Below, piece by piece: positions 8,495 through 16,264 of a stretch of DNA of 26,037 nt. The stretch comes from a virus. Each line of letters begins with the position of its first letter. The first letter of the stretch is position 1. Below the pieces are notes generated by a model. That model was given only the letters and a program-made list of their open reading frames with translations, ran no database searches and was not told where the DNA came from. The stretch is from the IMG/VR virus record IMGVR_UViG_3300027996_001047, positions 1 through 26,037 of that record; one strand, written 5' to 3'. A program made the position numbers and the translations under genes.

Positions 8495-9074
8495 TGTCAC
8501 TCACTGTTACTATGTCTGTGATTAAGGCGTCTCGCATGGTTACGCTACCCGTTGCATCATTCGTTGAAAATTTAAGAACAATGTCGTACCGCTTATCCTT
8601 CTGGATATCCATGAGGTTAATTTGATCACCATCGTTTGGGAGGAACATTTCTACGGATTTCATCTCATAGTAACACCTCATAGCACTATCGTCTATTACA
8701 CGGCCTACGACTTCGCCCTCTAAAACATTAGTTTGATCACTAGGTTCCGGCTGAGGCTCAGATACTACATCCCACTTCTTACTTTTCCCCTCAAAGAAAA
8801 CCGTGTTTTCGATGGTGCGTTCTTCGTCTGCATAGAAAGCGAACTCACCCTCTACTATTGGTTCTTCTTCTATATCTATAAAAGGTTCTAACTTTCCACT
8901 TCCTAGTATAGGCTCTAACGTAAAACTGCTAGTCAGTCCAAAATGTGTCAAACCAAAGTGACTTGGCATATGAGCCGCACCCGGCACTATACCAGCTACT
9001 ATAGGCTCAGTAATAGGTAGAAACGCCCCAGCGAATAATCCACCCAACGCTTTGTTAAATGTTCTTCTGTCCAT
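8472..9074 (-). CDS. exported protein with Tat-like signal, unknown function
   Basis: A 200-residue protein. The N-terminus MDRRTFNKALGGLFAGAFLP fits a twin-arginine signal (RR-x-F-x-K, then a weakly hydrophobic Gly/Ala-rich stretch), suggesting export of a folded protein. A Pro/Glu-rich linker follows (EEPIVEGEFAFY, SEPQPEPSDQT). The C-terminal ~90 residues look beta-rich. AGAGG precedes the ATG. It lies between nrdA and nrdB but has no visible link to nucleotide metabolism. Tat leaders are rare in phages; a Sec signal or membrane anchor is the alternative. Confidence 0.7.
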   Translation of the reverse strand: MDRRTFNKALGGLFAGAFLPITEPIVAGIVPGAAHMPSHFGLTHFGLTSSFTLEPILGSGKLEPFIDIEEEPIVEGEFAFYADEERTIENTVFFEGKSKKWDVVSEPQPEPSDQTNVLEGEVVGRVIDDSAMRCYYEMKSVEMFLPNDGDQINLMDIQKDKRYDIVLKFSTNDATGSVTMRDALITDIVTVSDNENNFQS

Positions 9075-9127
9075 TTTTATTTACCTCTCGTAATTCTTTA
9101 AGCTGTTGTAATGTCATGACGGCAACT

Positions 9128-9310
9128 TCAATCTTCTTTGTCTTTGAGTTTCTTAATCTTAAAAACAAGGTAAGTCAACGCTACCGCAGTGGCACAAAAT
9201 AAGAAGGCAAAACTTATTGGGTCGTTCTCTAAGACAACCTTACCTCCTGATGGATGCTCAATAGAAACGTCCTGTACTAATATTAACAGTTTAGAATATA
9301 TATCTCTCAT
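9128..9310 (-). CDS. small single-pass membrane protein
   Basis: About 60 residues with one hydrophobic helix (SFAFLFCATAVALTYLVF) followed by a basic tail (KIKKLKDKED), which predicts N-out/C-in topology. I chose the ATG that overlaps the nrdA stop (ATGA), since GGGAG is spaced for it; an ATG three codons earlier is too close to that site. Function unknown. Confidence 0.65.
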   Translation of the reverse strand: MRDIYSKLLILVQDVSIEHPSGGKVVLENDPISFAFLFCATAVALTYLVFKIKKLKDKED

Positions 9311-11535
9311 ATCGCACATGCTCCCGATTCACAGTTTATCTCCTTCTCGGTGTCACCATCGCCGTCAGGCGTGTTGGCGTAGTAAAAGTTCTTCAACCCC
9401 ATCTTGTAACCATAAAGCTGATCCTTAATAATTACGCTCAGTGGAATGTTCCCATCTGCGTACTGACCGTAGTTGTAGTACAGATTTGTACTCATACTCA
9501 TATCAGTAAACTTCTGGATAACAGCGGCGGTATCTATGACACCCTTGTTGTCTTCCATTTCCCAAGCCATAGTATAGAAATTCTTACGCATATGGTAGTT
9601 TGGCACCAGTTGTTTCAGAATGCCGTTCTTGGCCTTTTTGTGGATCAATAGACTACGTACTGGCTCAAGGCCGTTCGTGCTGTTCTGGATGACGCTGGAC
9701 GACTCACAGGGCATAATGGCAGACATAGTTGAGTGCCTAAGACCCCACTTAGCGATTCTCTCCCTAAGACCCTCCCAATCCATGTTGTAGACTGGCTCAA
9801 CCAACTGGTCTACGGTCTTCTTGTACCAGTCAATAGGTAGTAGTCCCCGAGCATACTTAGTGTCTTGGAACTTCTCACACGGCCCCTTTTCCCTAGCCAA
9901 CTCACAACTTGCGTTTAGGAGATTCCACTGGATCTGCTCCATAGACTCGTGAACAAGTTGGAGGGCAGCTTCCTCACCGTACTTCAGTTTGTTTTTAGCT
10001 AGAAAACCGGCTAGGTTTGTTATGCCAATACCAAGAGATCGTCTGTTTTTAGTAAAGTTCTCACCAGCGAGAACAGGATAATCTTGGTAATCAATAACAG
10101 ATTCCAGAGTTCGTACTGCCATCGTACAAGCATCTTCTACCTCTTTCTCACTGTTGAGTTCAAGTAGGTTTAGTGCTGACAGAATACAGATACCAATTTC
10201 TCCATCGGGGTCATCAATAGCCTTGATGGGTTTTGTAGGCTGGATGATCTCCTGACACAGGTTAGACATATACACTGGCACATCCCAAGAACCATGTTCG
10301 TTGGCAGTATCGATATTCATGCTGTACACACGTCCAGTCTCCAGACGTTCCCTAGCAAAGATCTCAGCTAACTTACGTGCTGGTATCTTCCTCTTAAACT
10401 TGAGAGATCTAGAGTTTTCGTACTTCACGTATAATTTCTCGAACTCTTCGTTGTTACCGAACGCCTCGTACAAACCCTTGGCTTCATGAGGGCTGAACAG
10501 GGTAATATCCTGATTCTCAATCAAACGGTCGTAGAACAGTTTACAAAACTGAACAGAGTAATCTAGCTTACGTACTCTATTATCGTCCGTTCCAGCATTA
10601 TTCTTGAGGACCATTATGTCTTCAACCTCATAATGCCAAAAAGGAAGGTGTACCGTCGCAGAGCCACCACGTAGCCCGTTCTGGGACGTTGACTTGACGC
10701 ACGACTCGAAGTTCTTTAGGTACGGGATCAGGCCCGTGTGGATCACCTCACCGCCTCTGATGGGCGAATTGATGGGACGCATACGCCCAATGTTCAGTCC
10801 AATCCCAGCACGACGTGCAGTATACCGCCCTACAGCGTGAAGACTTCCAAAGATGGCATCTAGATTATCATCGATATCAACCAGCACGCAGGAAGCGAAT
10901 TGACGTATATTAGTTCGAACACCAGCCATAATTGGGGTGGGGAGATTAATCTTGAATGTGGAATAGCAATCATAAGCCCTTTTTACCTCATCTACAGTGT
11001 CAAACAAACACATAGCGATAGCCATATAGGCGAACTGAGGGGTCTCGTAGATCTCACCTGTACTGCGGTTCTTAACGAGATATTTGTCAATCAACTGTTG
11101 TAGGCCAGCGTACGTGAATTGATCGTCGAGACCGTGATTGATGTACTTACCGAATGCGTCTACTTCTGCTCCAGTCCATCTTTCTTGGATAGACGGGTCG
11201 TAGATAGCGTTGTCCACGTTTCTCTGTATGAATACCAAGAAGTCAGTTGGCTGGTTCCCACTACCCCACACTTCTTTGCGTAGCTGCATGTTCAGTAGTC
11301 TAGCGGCGACATACTGATAGTTTGGTGCCGATTTTGAGATAAGATCGTTGGCACTCTTAATGAGGACTTTGTGGATATCCTCTGTTGGTATCCCATCGTA
11401 CAGAGATAGGTTAGCGTTCATCTCAATGTCTGAGAAGCTGACGCCATTGATTCCTTTCGTAGCCCACTCAAGTACTTTGTGGATTTTCTCAACGGAGAAA
11501 TCTTCCTTCTCCCCCGTTCTCTTCTTCACTTGCAT
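9307..11535 (-). CDS. nrdA: class Ia ribonucleotide reductase, alpha subunit (R1)
   Basis: A 742-residue large subunit, close to E. coli length, that reduces ribonucleoside diphosphates. Residues 1-90 form an ATP-cone (MQVKKRTGEKEDFSVEKIHK), so allosteric activity control is likely kept. Catalytic features are visible: Cys216 (QFASCVLVD), the Asn425-Cys427-Glu429 triad (SNLCQEI), Cys450 (IGICILSALN), the radical-transfer tyrosine pair in NLYYNYGQY, and the C-terminal redox tail CESGACAI, almost identical to the bacterial enzyme and able to accept electrons from thioredoxin or glutaredoxin. AAGGAA precedes the ATG. It is the first gene after a near-consensus promoter. Confidence 0.97.
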   Translation of the reverse strand: MQVKKRTGEKEDFSVEKIHKVLEWATKGINGVSFSDIEMNANLSLYDGIPTEDIHKVLIKSANDLISKSAPNYQYVAARLLNMQLRKEVWGSGNQPTDFLVFIQRNVDNAIYDPSIQERWTGAEVDAFGKYINHGLDDQFTYAGLQQLIDKYLVKNRSTGEIYETPQFAYMAIAMCLFDTVDEVKRAYDCYSTFKINLPTPIMAGVRTNIRQFASCVLVDIDDNLDAIFGSLHAVGRYTARRAGIGLNIGRMRPINSPIRGGEVIHTGLIPYLKNFESCVKSTSQNGLRGGSATVHLPFWHYEVEDIMVLKNNAGTDDNRVRKLDYSVQFCKLFYDRLIENQDITLFSPHEAKGLYEAFGNNEEFEKLYVKYENSRSLKFKRKIPARKLAEIFARERLETGRVYSMNIDTANEHGSWDVPVYMSNLCQEIIQPTKPIKAIDDPDGEIGICILSALNLLELNSEKEVEDACTMAVRTLESVIDYQDYPVLAGENFTKNRRSLGIGITNLAGFLAKNKLKYGEEAALQLVHESMEQIQWNLLNASCELAREKGPCEKFQDTKYARGLLPIDWYKKTVDQLVEPVYNMDWEGLRERIAKWGLRHSTMSAIMPCESSSVIQNSTNGLEPVRSLLIHKKAKNGILKQLVPNYHMRKNFYTMAWEMEDNKGVIDTAAVIQKFTDMSMSTNLYYNYGQYADGNIPLSVIIKDQLYGYKMGLKNFYYANTPDGDGDTEKEINCESGACAI

Positions 11536-11581
11536 ACTGGTTCCTTATGGTTAAGATCGACACATCCGGGAGGATCACTCT

Positions 11582-11610
11582 ATTATATCCCGCAGACCCC
11601 GTATTGTCAA
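11582..11610 (-). promoter_or_regulatory. sigma70-type promoter for the nrdA-to-helicase operon
   Basis: On the minus strand TTGACA (11605-11610) and TATAAT (11582-11587) are separated by 17 nt, a perfect consensus match. The expected start near 11575 gives a ~40-nt leader to nrdA. It lies just after the terminator of the upstream unit, and no terminator is seen from here to the left end. Confidence 0.85.
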
Positions 11611-11621
11611 TAAGAAAGTAC

Positions 11622-11661
11622 AAAAAAAGTCCCCTCGCCGCATAAAAGCCGCAAGAGGACT
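11622..11661 (-). terminator. intrinsic terminator of the unit 19888-11681
   Basis: Minus-strand hairpin with an 11-bp stem (AGTCCTCTTGC pairing with GCGAGGGGACT, two or three G-U pairs) followed by seven T. It closes the operon that ends with the 63-residue gene. Confidence 0.88.
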
Positions 11662-11680
11662 ATCAATTTGAATCTACTTC

Positions 11681-11872
11681 TTAGTCGAGAGGTTTGTCAG
11701 GCTGGACAATTGTCACTTCGATTCCCTCTCCAAGCTGTATGGTGGCAATCTTCTTGCCGTCTTCCACTTTAAACTCAACCATATCAATGATGGTTTTAAC
11801 CCTTTCGACTTGTTCTTTTGTTACACCTAGATGTTCAAGGACTGTGTCAACAAGGCGACCTGTTATTGTCAT
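11681..11872 (-). CDS. small hypothetical protein
   Basis: A 63-residue protein, MTITGRLVDTVLEHLGV... The ATG overlaps the stop of the preceding gene (ATGA), and GGGG is spaced for it; the GTG five codons earlier has no separate site. A helix (TKEQVERVKTIIDMV) is followed by two beta strands (KIATIQLG, EVTIVQP). No family recognised. Confidence 0.65.
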   Translation of the reverse strand: MTITGRLVDTVLEHLGVTKEQVERVKTIIDMVEFKVEDGKKIATIQLGEGIEVTIVQPDKPLD

Positions 11873-12345
11873 TGACTTGTACCCCACGAAATAGCGGTTA
11901 GGATCTTCACAAGTCGTTCACGACGGTCACCATCTAATGGTACATTTTCTTTACCGATAGCAGAAATCACTGCTTTATCGATAGCTTCACCTAGATCTGG
12001 GTAGATGCCCTTGATATCTTGACCAGCAAAGTTCATCGCACCAGCCATGATGTTGAATTCACGGAACTGACCAGTGCTCTTTAAGAAGCCGGGGTCAGTC
12101 TCAATAACACTTGCCATCTCAGCGAAGAAGGGTCCGAGTACAGATGAATGCTCTTTGCTAATGTCAATATCTACAACGTTTTTAACCATCTTCTGGTATG
12201 AATCAGACGGTTCGTCTACGACAACTACATCTGGCGTGTTTGGGGTAAAGTCTACGTTATCCTTTACCCACTGAACTGATTGTTCCCCAAAGAGACCTGT
12301 AAGTACTAAAATGAAGGCGGCGATAAGTCTTGTTTTTTTGTTCAT
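11869..12345 (-). CDS. exported or membrane-anchored protein, unknown function
   Basis: A 158-residue protein with an N-terminal signal-anchor (KKTRLIAAFILVLTGLFG) and a soluble, mostly helical remainder. No catalytic motif is seen. The ATG overlaps the preceding stop as ATGA. It is part of a run of small envelope-type proteins behind the holin-like gene, so a role at the cell envelope, possibly in lysis, is inferred from position only. Confidence 0.65.
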   Translation of the reverse strand: MNKKTRLIAAFILVLTGLFGEQSVQWVKDNVDFTPNTPDVVVVDEPSDSYQKMVKNVVDIDISKEHSSVLGPFFAEMASVIETDPGFLKSTGQFREFNIMAGAMNFAGQDIKGIYPDLGEAIDKAVISAIGKENVPLDGDRRERLVKILTAISWGTSQ

Positions 12346-12692
12346 GCCACCTGTCCCCCGTCTTGATCGACAAACTCCGCACTTTGCACTGGTTCATCCA
12401 TGACAACAAATAGTGGGAAGATCTTATCCAACTCAGAGATAGCTTCCGTCAACCCGCGATTAACAAGTTGGTTTCTGAGATCCTCCCAGCATGACACTAC
12501 AGTGCATAGTGAATCTTTAGAGCACACCTCTGGATGGTCATTCTTTTCCGACGTAGGAACAATATCGTCTTCTTTTTTCGCGTCCTTGACCTGCTTTAAG
12601 ATTTTAGGCAAGATACCCCTAATCTGCCCCCAAAATGTACTACCACCCAGTAGTACTCCTAGACCAACTATGATCATCTGAAATGTCGTCAC
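12342..12692 (-). CDS. small membrane protein
   Basis: A 116-residue protein starting at GTG with a strong GGAGG nine to ten nt upstream. The first ~20 residues (FQMIIVGLGVLLGGSTFWG) form a membrane helix, then come a basic segment (RGILPKILKQVKDAKK) and an acidic soluble region with three cysteines. The arrangement would leave most of the protein on one side of the membrane. Function unknown; a spanin-like role is not supported by any motif. Confidence 0.65.
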   Translation of the reverse strand: MTTFQMIIVGLGVLLGGSTFWGQIRGILPKILKQVKDAKKEDDIVPTSEKNDHPEVCSKDSLCTVVSCWEDLRNQLVNRGLTEAISELDKIFPLFVVMDEPVQSAEFVDQDGGQVA

Positions 12693-12705
12693 TACACTGT
12701 CCCTC

Positions 12706-13056
12706 CTATAGGTTTTTCTTAAATGATTTGTGTGAGCTAATAACTTCGCTCAATTCTTTCTCTGATAGTTGACCGGAGACAGTGATTAGAGCATTGTAAG
12801 CAGCCTTCCGTTCGCTACGTAGTAATCTCTTAGCGATAACTCTACGCATGACAAAACGTGCCATGAATCCCGGTCGTTTAATGGAACCCTTAACAGACTC
12901 TTCGCTTCCTCTGCATCGGTAGAGCAAATTAATGAGGGTCATCATGATCTTGAAGATCGTTAGCAGCGTCAGTGGATCAATGCCAAATTTCTTGTTTTCA
13001 GCCTGAGCATAAACTTGTACCCGCTCCGCCAATTCAGTCAACTTGTTGTCATTCAT
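12706..13056 (-). CDS. basic hypothetical protein with possible membrane segment
   Basis: A 116-residue protein. IDPLTLLTIFKIMMTLINLLY (about 26-46) is a possible amphipathic or membrane helix, followed by a very basic region (RFVMRRVIAKRLLRSERK). The ATG overlaps the thioredoxin-like gene by 8 nt, with AAGG about 10 nt upstream. Function unknown. Confidence 0.62.
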   Translation of the reverse strand: MNDNKLTELAERVQVYAQAENKKFGIDPLTLLTIFKIMMTLINLLYRCRGSEESVKGSIKRPGFMARFVMRRVIAKRLLRSERKAAYNALITVSGQLSEKELSEVISSHKSFKKNL

Positions 13057-13738
13057 CAATTTCAGCCTTTAAGATGGAAAGTACTTCTTGGTGTGTCCGA
13101 AAACCCTCAACCCTTTTAACTGGGTTATTCAGGTCGTCGCGACCCACAACTAACATAGTTGGGTAAGCACCAATCTTATAGTACTTGAAGTATTTTGAGT
13201 TGTCCTTATCCTCATCATCTTCATCTATTATATGAAGTGTTATGCCGTTGTCAAGCATAAATTTCTTCAATTCTGAATTTGCCCACGTTTTCTTTTTCAT
13301 ATCTCTACACGGTTGGCACCAACTGGCACCCATATGGTAAACCATAATGTTATTTCGGTCAGCCGCGTCTAGTAGGGCAACTCCTCCGAACCGTCCGTTT
13401 GTTTGGGCGTTTTGAACGTTTTGCTGTGTACACCGTGCGGCTTTTTGACCCTTGATGCAGTTGCAATTTGACTTCTTGCAACCGCACTGGCACTTTTTTA
13501 CGATGGGTTCCGGGGCTTTATTCTTACAAGCTAGACAACCGGGGCACTCCGTCTTGTGACCGTCACCATGAGTGATCCATCCAGTTCCATCACAAAGGTC
13601 GTTTACTGGGGCTTCTGGAGAATCTCCCGAGGTCATGATAGCTTTAGCTAAGTTTACTACCACGTATGGTCTATAAACCCATGATCCTGATGAGGATGAA
13701 GTAAATACTAATAATGTAGCAAAAAGTAAGTTTCTCAT
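13049..13738 (-). CDS. secreted thioredoxin-like protein with cysteine-rich insert
   Basis: A 229-residue protein. Residues 1-18 are a signal peptide. Residues ~48-72 hold a zinc-type pattern (CDGTGW..HGDGHKTECPGCLAC), then a very Cys-rich stretch (KKCQCGCKKSNCNC). From ~118 there is a thioredoxin fold: GASWCQPCRDM carries the WCxxC active site (CQPC) and GAYPTMLVV the cis-proline. It should act outside the cytoplasm on disulfides, perhaps of the neighbouring papain-like protease or of virion or lysis proteins; this link is inferred from adjacency. The zinc-like pattern resembles the C..GTG.....C..C style of DnaJ-type modules. It is not an obvious electron donor for the ribonucleotide reductase because of the signal peptide. 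Confidence 0.8.
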   Translation of the reverse strand: MRNLLFATLLVFTSSSSGSWVYRPYVVVNLAKAIMTSGDSPEAPVNDLCDGTGWITHGDGHKTECPGCLACKNKAPEPIVKKCQCGCKKSNCNCIKGQKAARCTQQNVQNAQTNGRFGGVALLDAADRNNIMVYHMGASWCQPCRDMKKKTWANSELKKFMLDNGITLHIIDEDDEDKDNSKYFKYYKIGAYPTMLVVGRDDLNNPVKRVEGFRTHQEVLSILKAEIDE

Positions 13739-13746
13739 TTTATACC

Positions 13747-14673
13747 CTACAAATATGTTGAAGTGCCGTAGTCTAGTAAATCCCTAGCAGGGAAACCGTC
13801 TACGTTACTGAAGACCCAAGACCCCTGACTAGCCAGCATTCCTCTCGCGTCCTTTTCGCGAATCCAGAAGCTACCATCAGGCTGTCCATGCACCTTAGGA
13901 CCGGAATTCCATCGACCCCAACTGTTTTGTACAAGGAATAGTGTTTCATTGAACCTGTCGTTCGTGTCATCACAAGCAATCCATGCCATAGCGTGTGACC
14001 AGCCACTAGATCTTTTTGCTATGCCCTTGGCGTCTCTCCTAGAAGAAAAACCGTAACCAGAGCATACAGAGAGGGCATACCCGTTAGCGAGGGCGTCTCG
14101 TGCCTCCTGAATGGTCGTAACCATACTAATCGTTTTGACTTGGTGCTTCTTTGCCTCAGTCGTATAGATAGACGCTGGGATGCGTTTTCTTGCACCTAGA
14201 CTTGAATTATAGACAGATAGGTCTATTTTTCCATAGTCTTTTCTTAGTAAGATACCACCCTTAGAATGAACATATTGAGCGGCCCCAGAACAGGTCATAC
14301 CCTGCCCACTATGTCTACGCGATTGATAGATACCTTCTGTAGCACTTCTACATTCAAAAGATTCTGACTCGCCTTTGATATCAATTTCAACAGAACGACT
14401 GATATCTAACGCATTTCTCGTCGCGTGACTTACACAGTCTCCTGTTGTTTGCTGCTCATCTGGCCCGAAGTTAGGGTCAAATCTAAGTAATGACTTAAAG
14501 GGAAGGGAAAGTTTCCCCTCCCCTGAGCCATACAACCCGAAAGCTGCTGCACCAAATAAGGGAGTCTTTAACTTACCAAGTAGCTCTGCAGTCTCTTTAG
14601 GGTCACATACGCTCCCCTCAAAACCATCACGATAAGCGTTTAAGAGAGAGCGTGGTGTATCAAACTCCCTCAT
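13747..14673 (-). CDS. papain-like (C1-type) cysteine peptidase
   Basis: A 308-residue protein with the C1 catalytic set: the Cys in QQTTGDCVSHATRNALD (about residue 94; the upstream Gln can form the oxyanion hole), His in SSGWSHAMAWIACDD, and Asn in VQNSWGRWN, the classic NSWG motif. No signal peptide or propeptide is obvious, though the first ~70 residues could be inhibitory. AAGGAG precedes the ATG. It lies directly after the holin-like gene and before the secreted thioredoxin-like gene. Possible jobs are maturation of virion proteins or attack on host envelope protein; it may equally be an endolysin-associated enzyme. The family call is firm, the role is not. Confidence 0.82.
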   Translation of the reverse strand: MREFDTPRSLLNAYRDGFEGSVCDPKETAELLGKLKTPLFGAAAFGLYGSGEGKLSLPFKSLLRFDPNFGPDEQQTTGDCVSHATRNALDISRSVEIDIKGESESFECRSATEGIYQSRRHSGQGMTCSGAAQYVHSKGGILLRKDYGKIDLSVYNSSLGARKRIPASIYTTEAKKHQVKTISMVTTIQEARDALANGYALSVCSGYGFSSRRDAKGIAKRSSGWSHAMAWIACDDTNDRFNETLFLVQNSWGRWNSGPKVHGQPDGSFWIREKDARGMLASQGSWVFSNVDGFPARDLLDYGTSTYL

Positions 14674-14675
14674 GA

Positions 14676-14891
14676 CTACTCCTTGTCGTCAGTGTTATTT
14701 TTCATCCACTTAACAACGGTGTCAAGAGCTAGAGCAATGATAGGTACTACAAGAGCACCCATATCGCCCAAGTCTAGTTCACCAAGGTTTTGCATTACGT
14801 AAGTTACAGCGGCAGCACCGCCAACAAGTAGTGCGTTTTTACCCAAATTACTTAGGTCGGAAATATTAAGTTTGAACTTCTTAGATCCCAT
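14676..14891 (-). CDS. holin-like small membrane protein
   Basis: A 71-residue protein with two hydrophobic helices (NALLVGGAAAVTYVMQNL and MGALVVPIIALALDTVV) joined by an acidic turn (GELDLGD) and flanked by charged ends (SKKFKLN; KWMKNNTDDKE). Size and topology fit a class II holin, which would permeabilise the inner membrane at lysis. AGGAG precedes the ATG. A generic small membrane protein is the alternative, since holins share no universal motif. Confidence 0.55.
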   Translation of the reverse strand: MGSKKFKLNISDLSNLGKNALLVGGAAAVTYVMQNLGELDLGDMGALVVPIIALALDTVVKWMKNNTDDKE

Positions 14892-14894
14892 TTG

Positions 14895-15473
14895 TTACTC
14901 CTGTATCTTGATGTGAATTAGAAATCCTTCATGTTGACCATCATCTAATCGATAAGGGTGTCCAATGAAGCGAAGTTTCCTTTTATCTACAGATACGGTT
15001 TCGATGTCAATTCTTCTGCTCATCATTAAGCAGGAATTAAGTTCGTCTAAGAAATTCCCTCTTTCTTCGTCGTCTATAACCGTAACCCAGTCTAATCCAC
15101 CGCTAATGTCGCCCTGACCAACAGTTTGTTGGTAGAAATTTTCATTAGCCCAGATTAGATTTCCTTCCCTATCAGTCTCAAAGAGACACATATCCTGATA
15201 ATGCAACGCTATCTTCGAACGTTGATCAATAACTGTTTGGCGTACTTCCATGCGATCACAGGTGTTGGAAAGTTTCAATACCATATCTTTAATAGAACCA
15301 CCTCCGTTGTAACTGACTTCGGATTTGATTTCTAAGATACTATTCTTGATTTCTTTCTGGTCTTTAAACCAAACACGAGTAACTTTGAAGAAACGCCACA
15401 GAAAAATAATAGCAGAGCCAATCGCACCCACCAGAGATGCGATGGCTACAATTTCATCTATGGTGACATTCAT
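14895..15473 (-). CDS. membrane-anchored PAS-domain protein
   Basis: A 192-residue protein: one N-terminal membrane helix (IVAIASLVGAIGSAIIFLW), a basic and then coiled-coil-like region (DQKEIKNSILEIKSEV), and a C-terminal PAS domain from about residue 85. MCLFETDREGNLIWANENFYQ is the PAS 'd..G.i..~N..~' entry, followed by WVTVIDDEERGNFL and a closing strand EGFLIHIKI. No kinase or cyclase output domain follows, so it would sense or bind through the PAS fold alone. It precedes the holin-like gene by 3 nt, which suggests control of lysis timing or an envelope signal; this is inference. AGGAG precedes the ATG. Confidence 0.75.
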   Translation of the reverse strand: MNVTIDEIVAIASLVGAIGSAIIFLWRFFKVTRVWFKDQKEIKNSILEIKSEVSYNGGGSIKDMVLKLSNTCDRMEVRQTVIDQRSKIALHYQDMCLFETDREGNLIWANENFYQQTVGQGDISGGLDWVTVIDDEERGNFLDELNSCLMMSRRIDIETVSVDKRKLRFIGHPYRLDDGQHEGFLIHIKIQE

Positions 15474-15497
15474 AATGACTCCTACGAACGAGCCATC

Positions 15498-16160
15498 TTA
15501 AGATTCATAAGAGTCTTGTGCTTTGTAGTCGTCACTCTGAGGATTTTTGCCACCAAACATATACGTCAACTCACCCGGAATAGCACGAGTTGTGTTTGCG
15601 GCAGCGTCGGCAGAAGCCTCATCTCCAGCACCGCTTGGACGAACAAAGTCAGAAGCAACACCAGTATTACCGCTCTTAGTTACAAACGAGTTGTAACCAG
15701 ACGCAGGTGCTGCCAGAACGTCAATATCGACCGTTCCGTACAGATGAGTACCTGAAGACTGCGTAGTTGATCCTCTAAGAGGGTCAGCACCATGAACATC
15801 AGCAGCACCACCAATTAGTAGTGTGTTAGCTACACCACCCAAGGTAGTTGTTACATTACCACCTTGAACAACCCACTCAGTGCCATTAGCCTGATAACCA
15901 AGCTGAGTAGTACCTTCTGTTATAGCACCGGGAACAGCACCAGAAATACCAACTTTGTCAGTATATTGAGATCCTGTACCATCTTGTGCAATTACCTTAG
16001 AACCATAGCTTTGACCTACGTCGTCAGCCAGTGTGGAAAGAATAAGGTTGTTGTTAATAGGACTGTCTGAGGCGGGAGTTCCACCGTGTACAACAGTTCC
16101 ACCATCACGATTTTCAACGGCTGGCTGGTCGCCAGCACCACTTGGAGCTACAGTAGCCAC
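15498..16160 (-). CDS. Gly/Thr/Ala-rich probable virion protein
   Basis: A 220-residue, low-complexity, Gly/Ala/Thr/Ser-rich protein with no cysteine, predicted beta-rich in the middle (TEWVVQGGNVTTTLGG). A PSGAGD motif occurs near both ends (residues 6-11 and about 177-182), suggesting an internal duplication. The composition is like head-decoration or fibre proteins of phages. GTG is the start, with AGGAG 7 nt upstream; an ATG overlapping it is in another frame and stops after three codons. A possible promoter lies just upstream, at the sigma-like gene's stop, which would fit late expression. A virion role is inferred from composition. Confidence 0.65.
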   Translation of the reverse strand: MATVAPSGAGDQPAVENRDGGTVVHGGTPASDSPINNNLILSTLADDVGQSYGSKVIAQDGTGSQYTDKVGISGAVPGAITEGTTQLGYQANGTEWVVQGGNVTTTLGGVANTLLIGGAADVHGADPLRGSTTQSSGTHLYGTVDIDVLAAPASGYNSFVTKSGNTGVASDFVRPSGAGDEASADAAANTTRAIPGELTYMFGGKNPQSDDYKAQDSYES

Positions 16161-16234
16161 ATTAAATCTCCTGTAAGTAAAAATGAAAAGTTTTAGATTT
16201 GTCCGTGTCCGACTGTAATTCCAATTCCTGTGAT

Positions 16235-16264
16235 ATTATACACTTTTTAAAAGCGAAACTTTCA
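16235..16264 (-). promoter_or_regulatory. possible internal promoter before the virion-like gene
   Basis: TATAAT on the minus strand (16235-16240) overlaps the stop codon of the sigma-like gene. No good -35 hexamer is seen at 16-18 nt (best TGAAAG), so it would depend on another factor, or it may be chance. Confidence 0.25.

Noticed and set aside
9059-9118. 20-codon minus-strand micro-ORF before the Tat-like gene, overlapping its start.
   Set aside because: No ribosome site before its ATG; coupling is possible but unsupported.
13800-14006. 68-codon minus-strand frame inside the papain-like protease gene.
   Set aside because: It is a shifted frame over the conserved His/Asn motifs of the protease.
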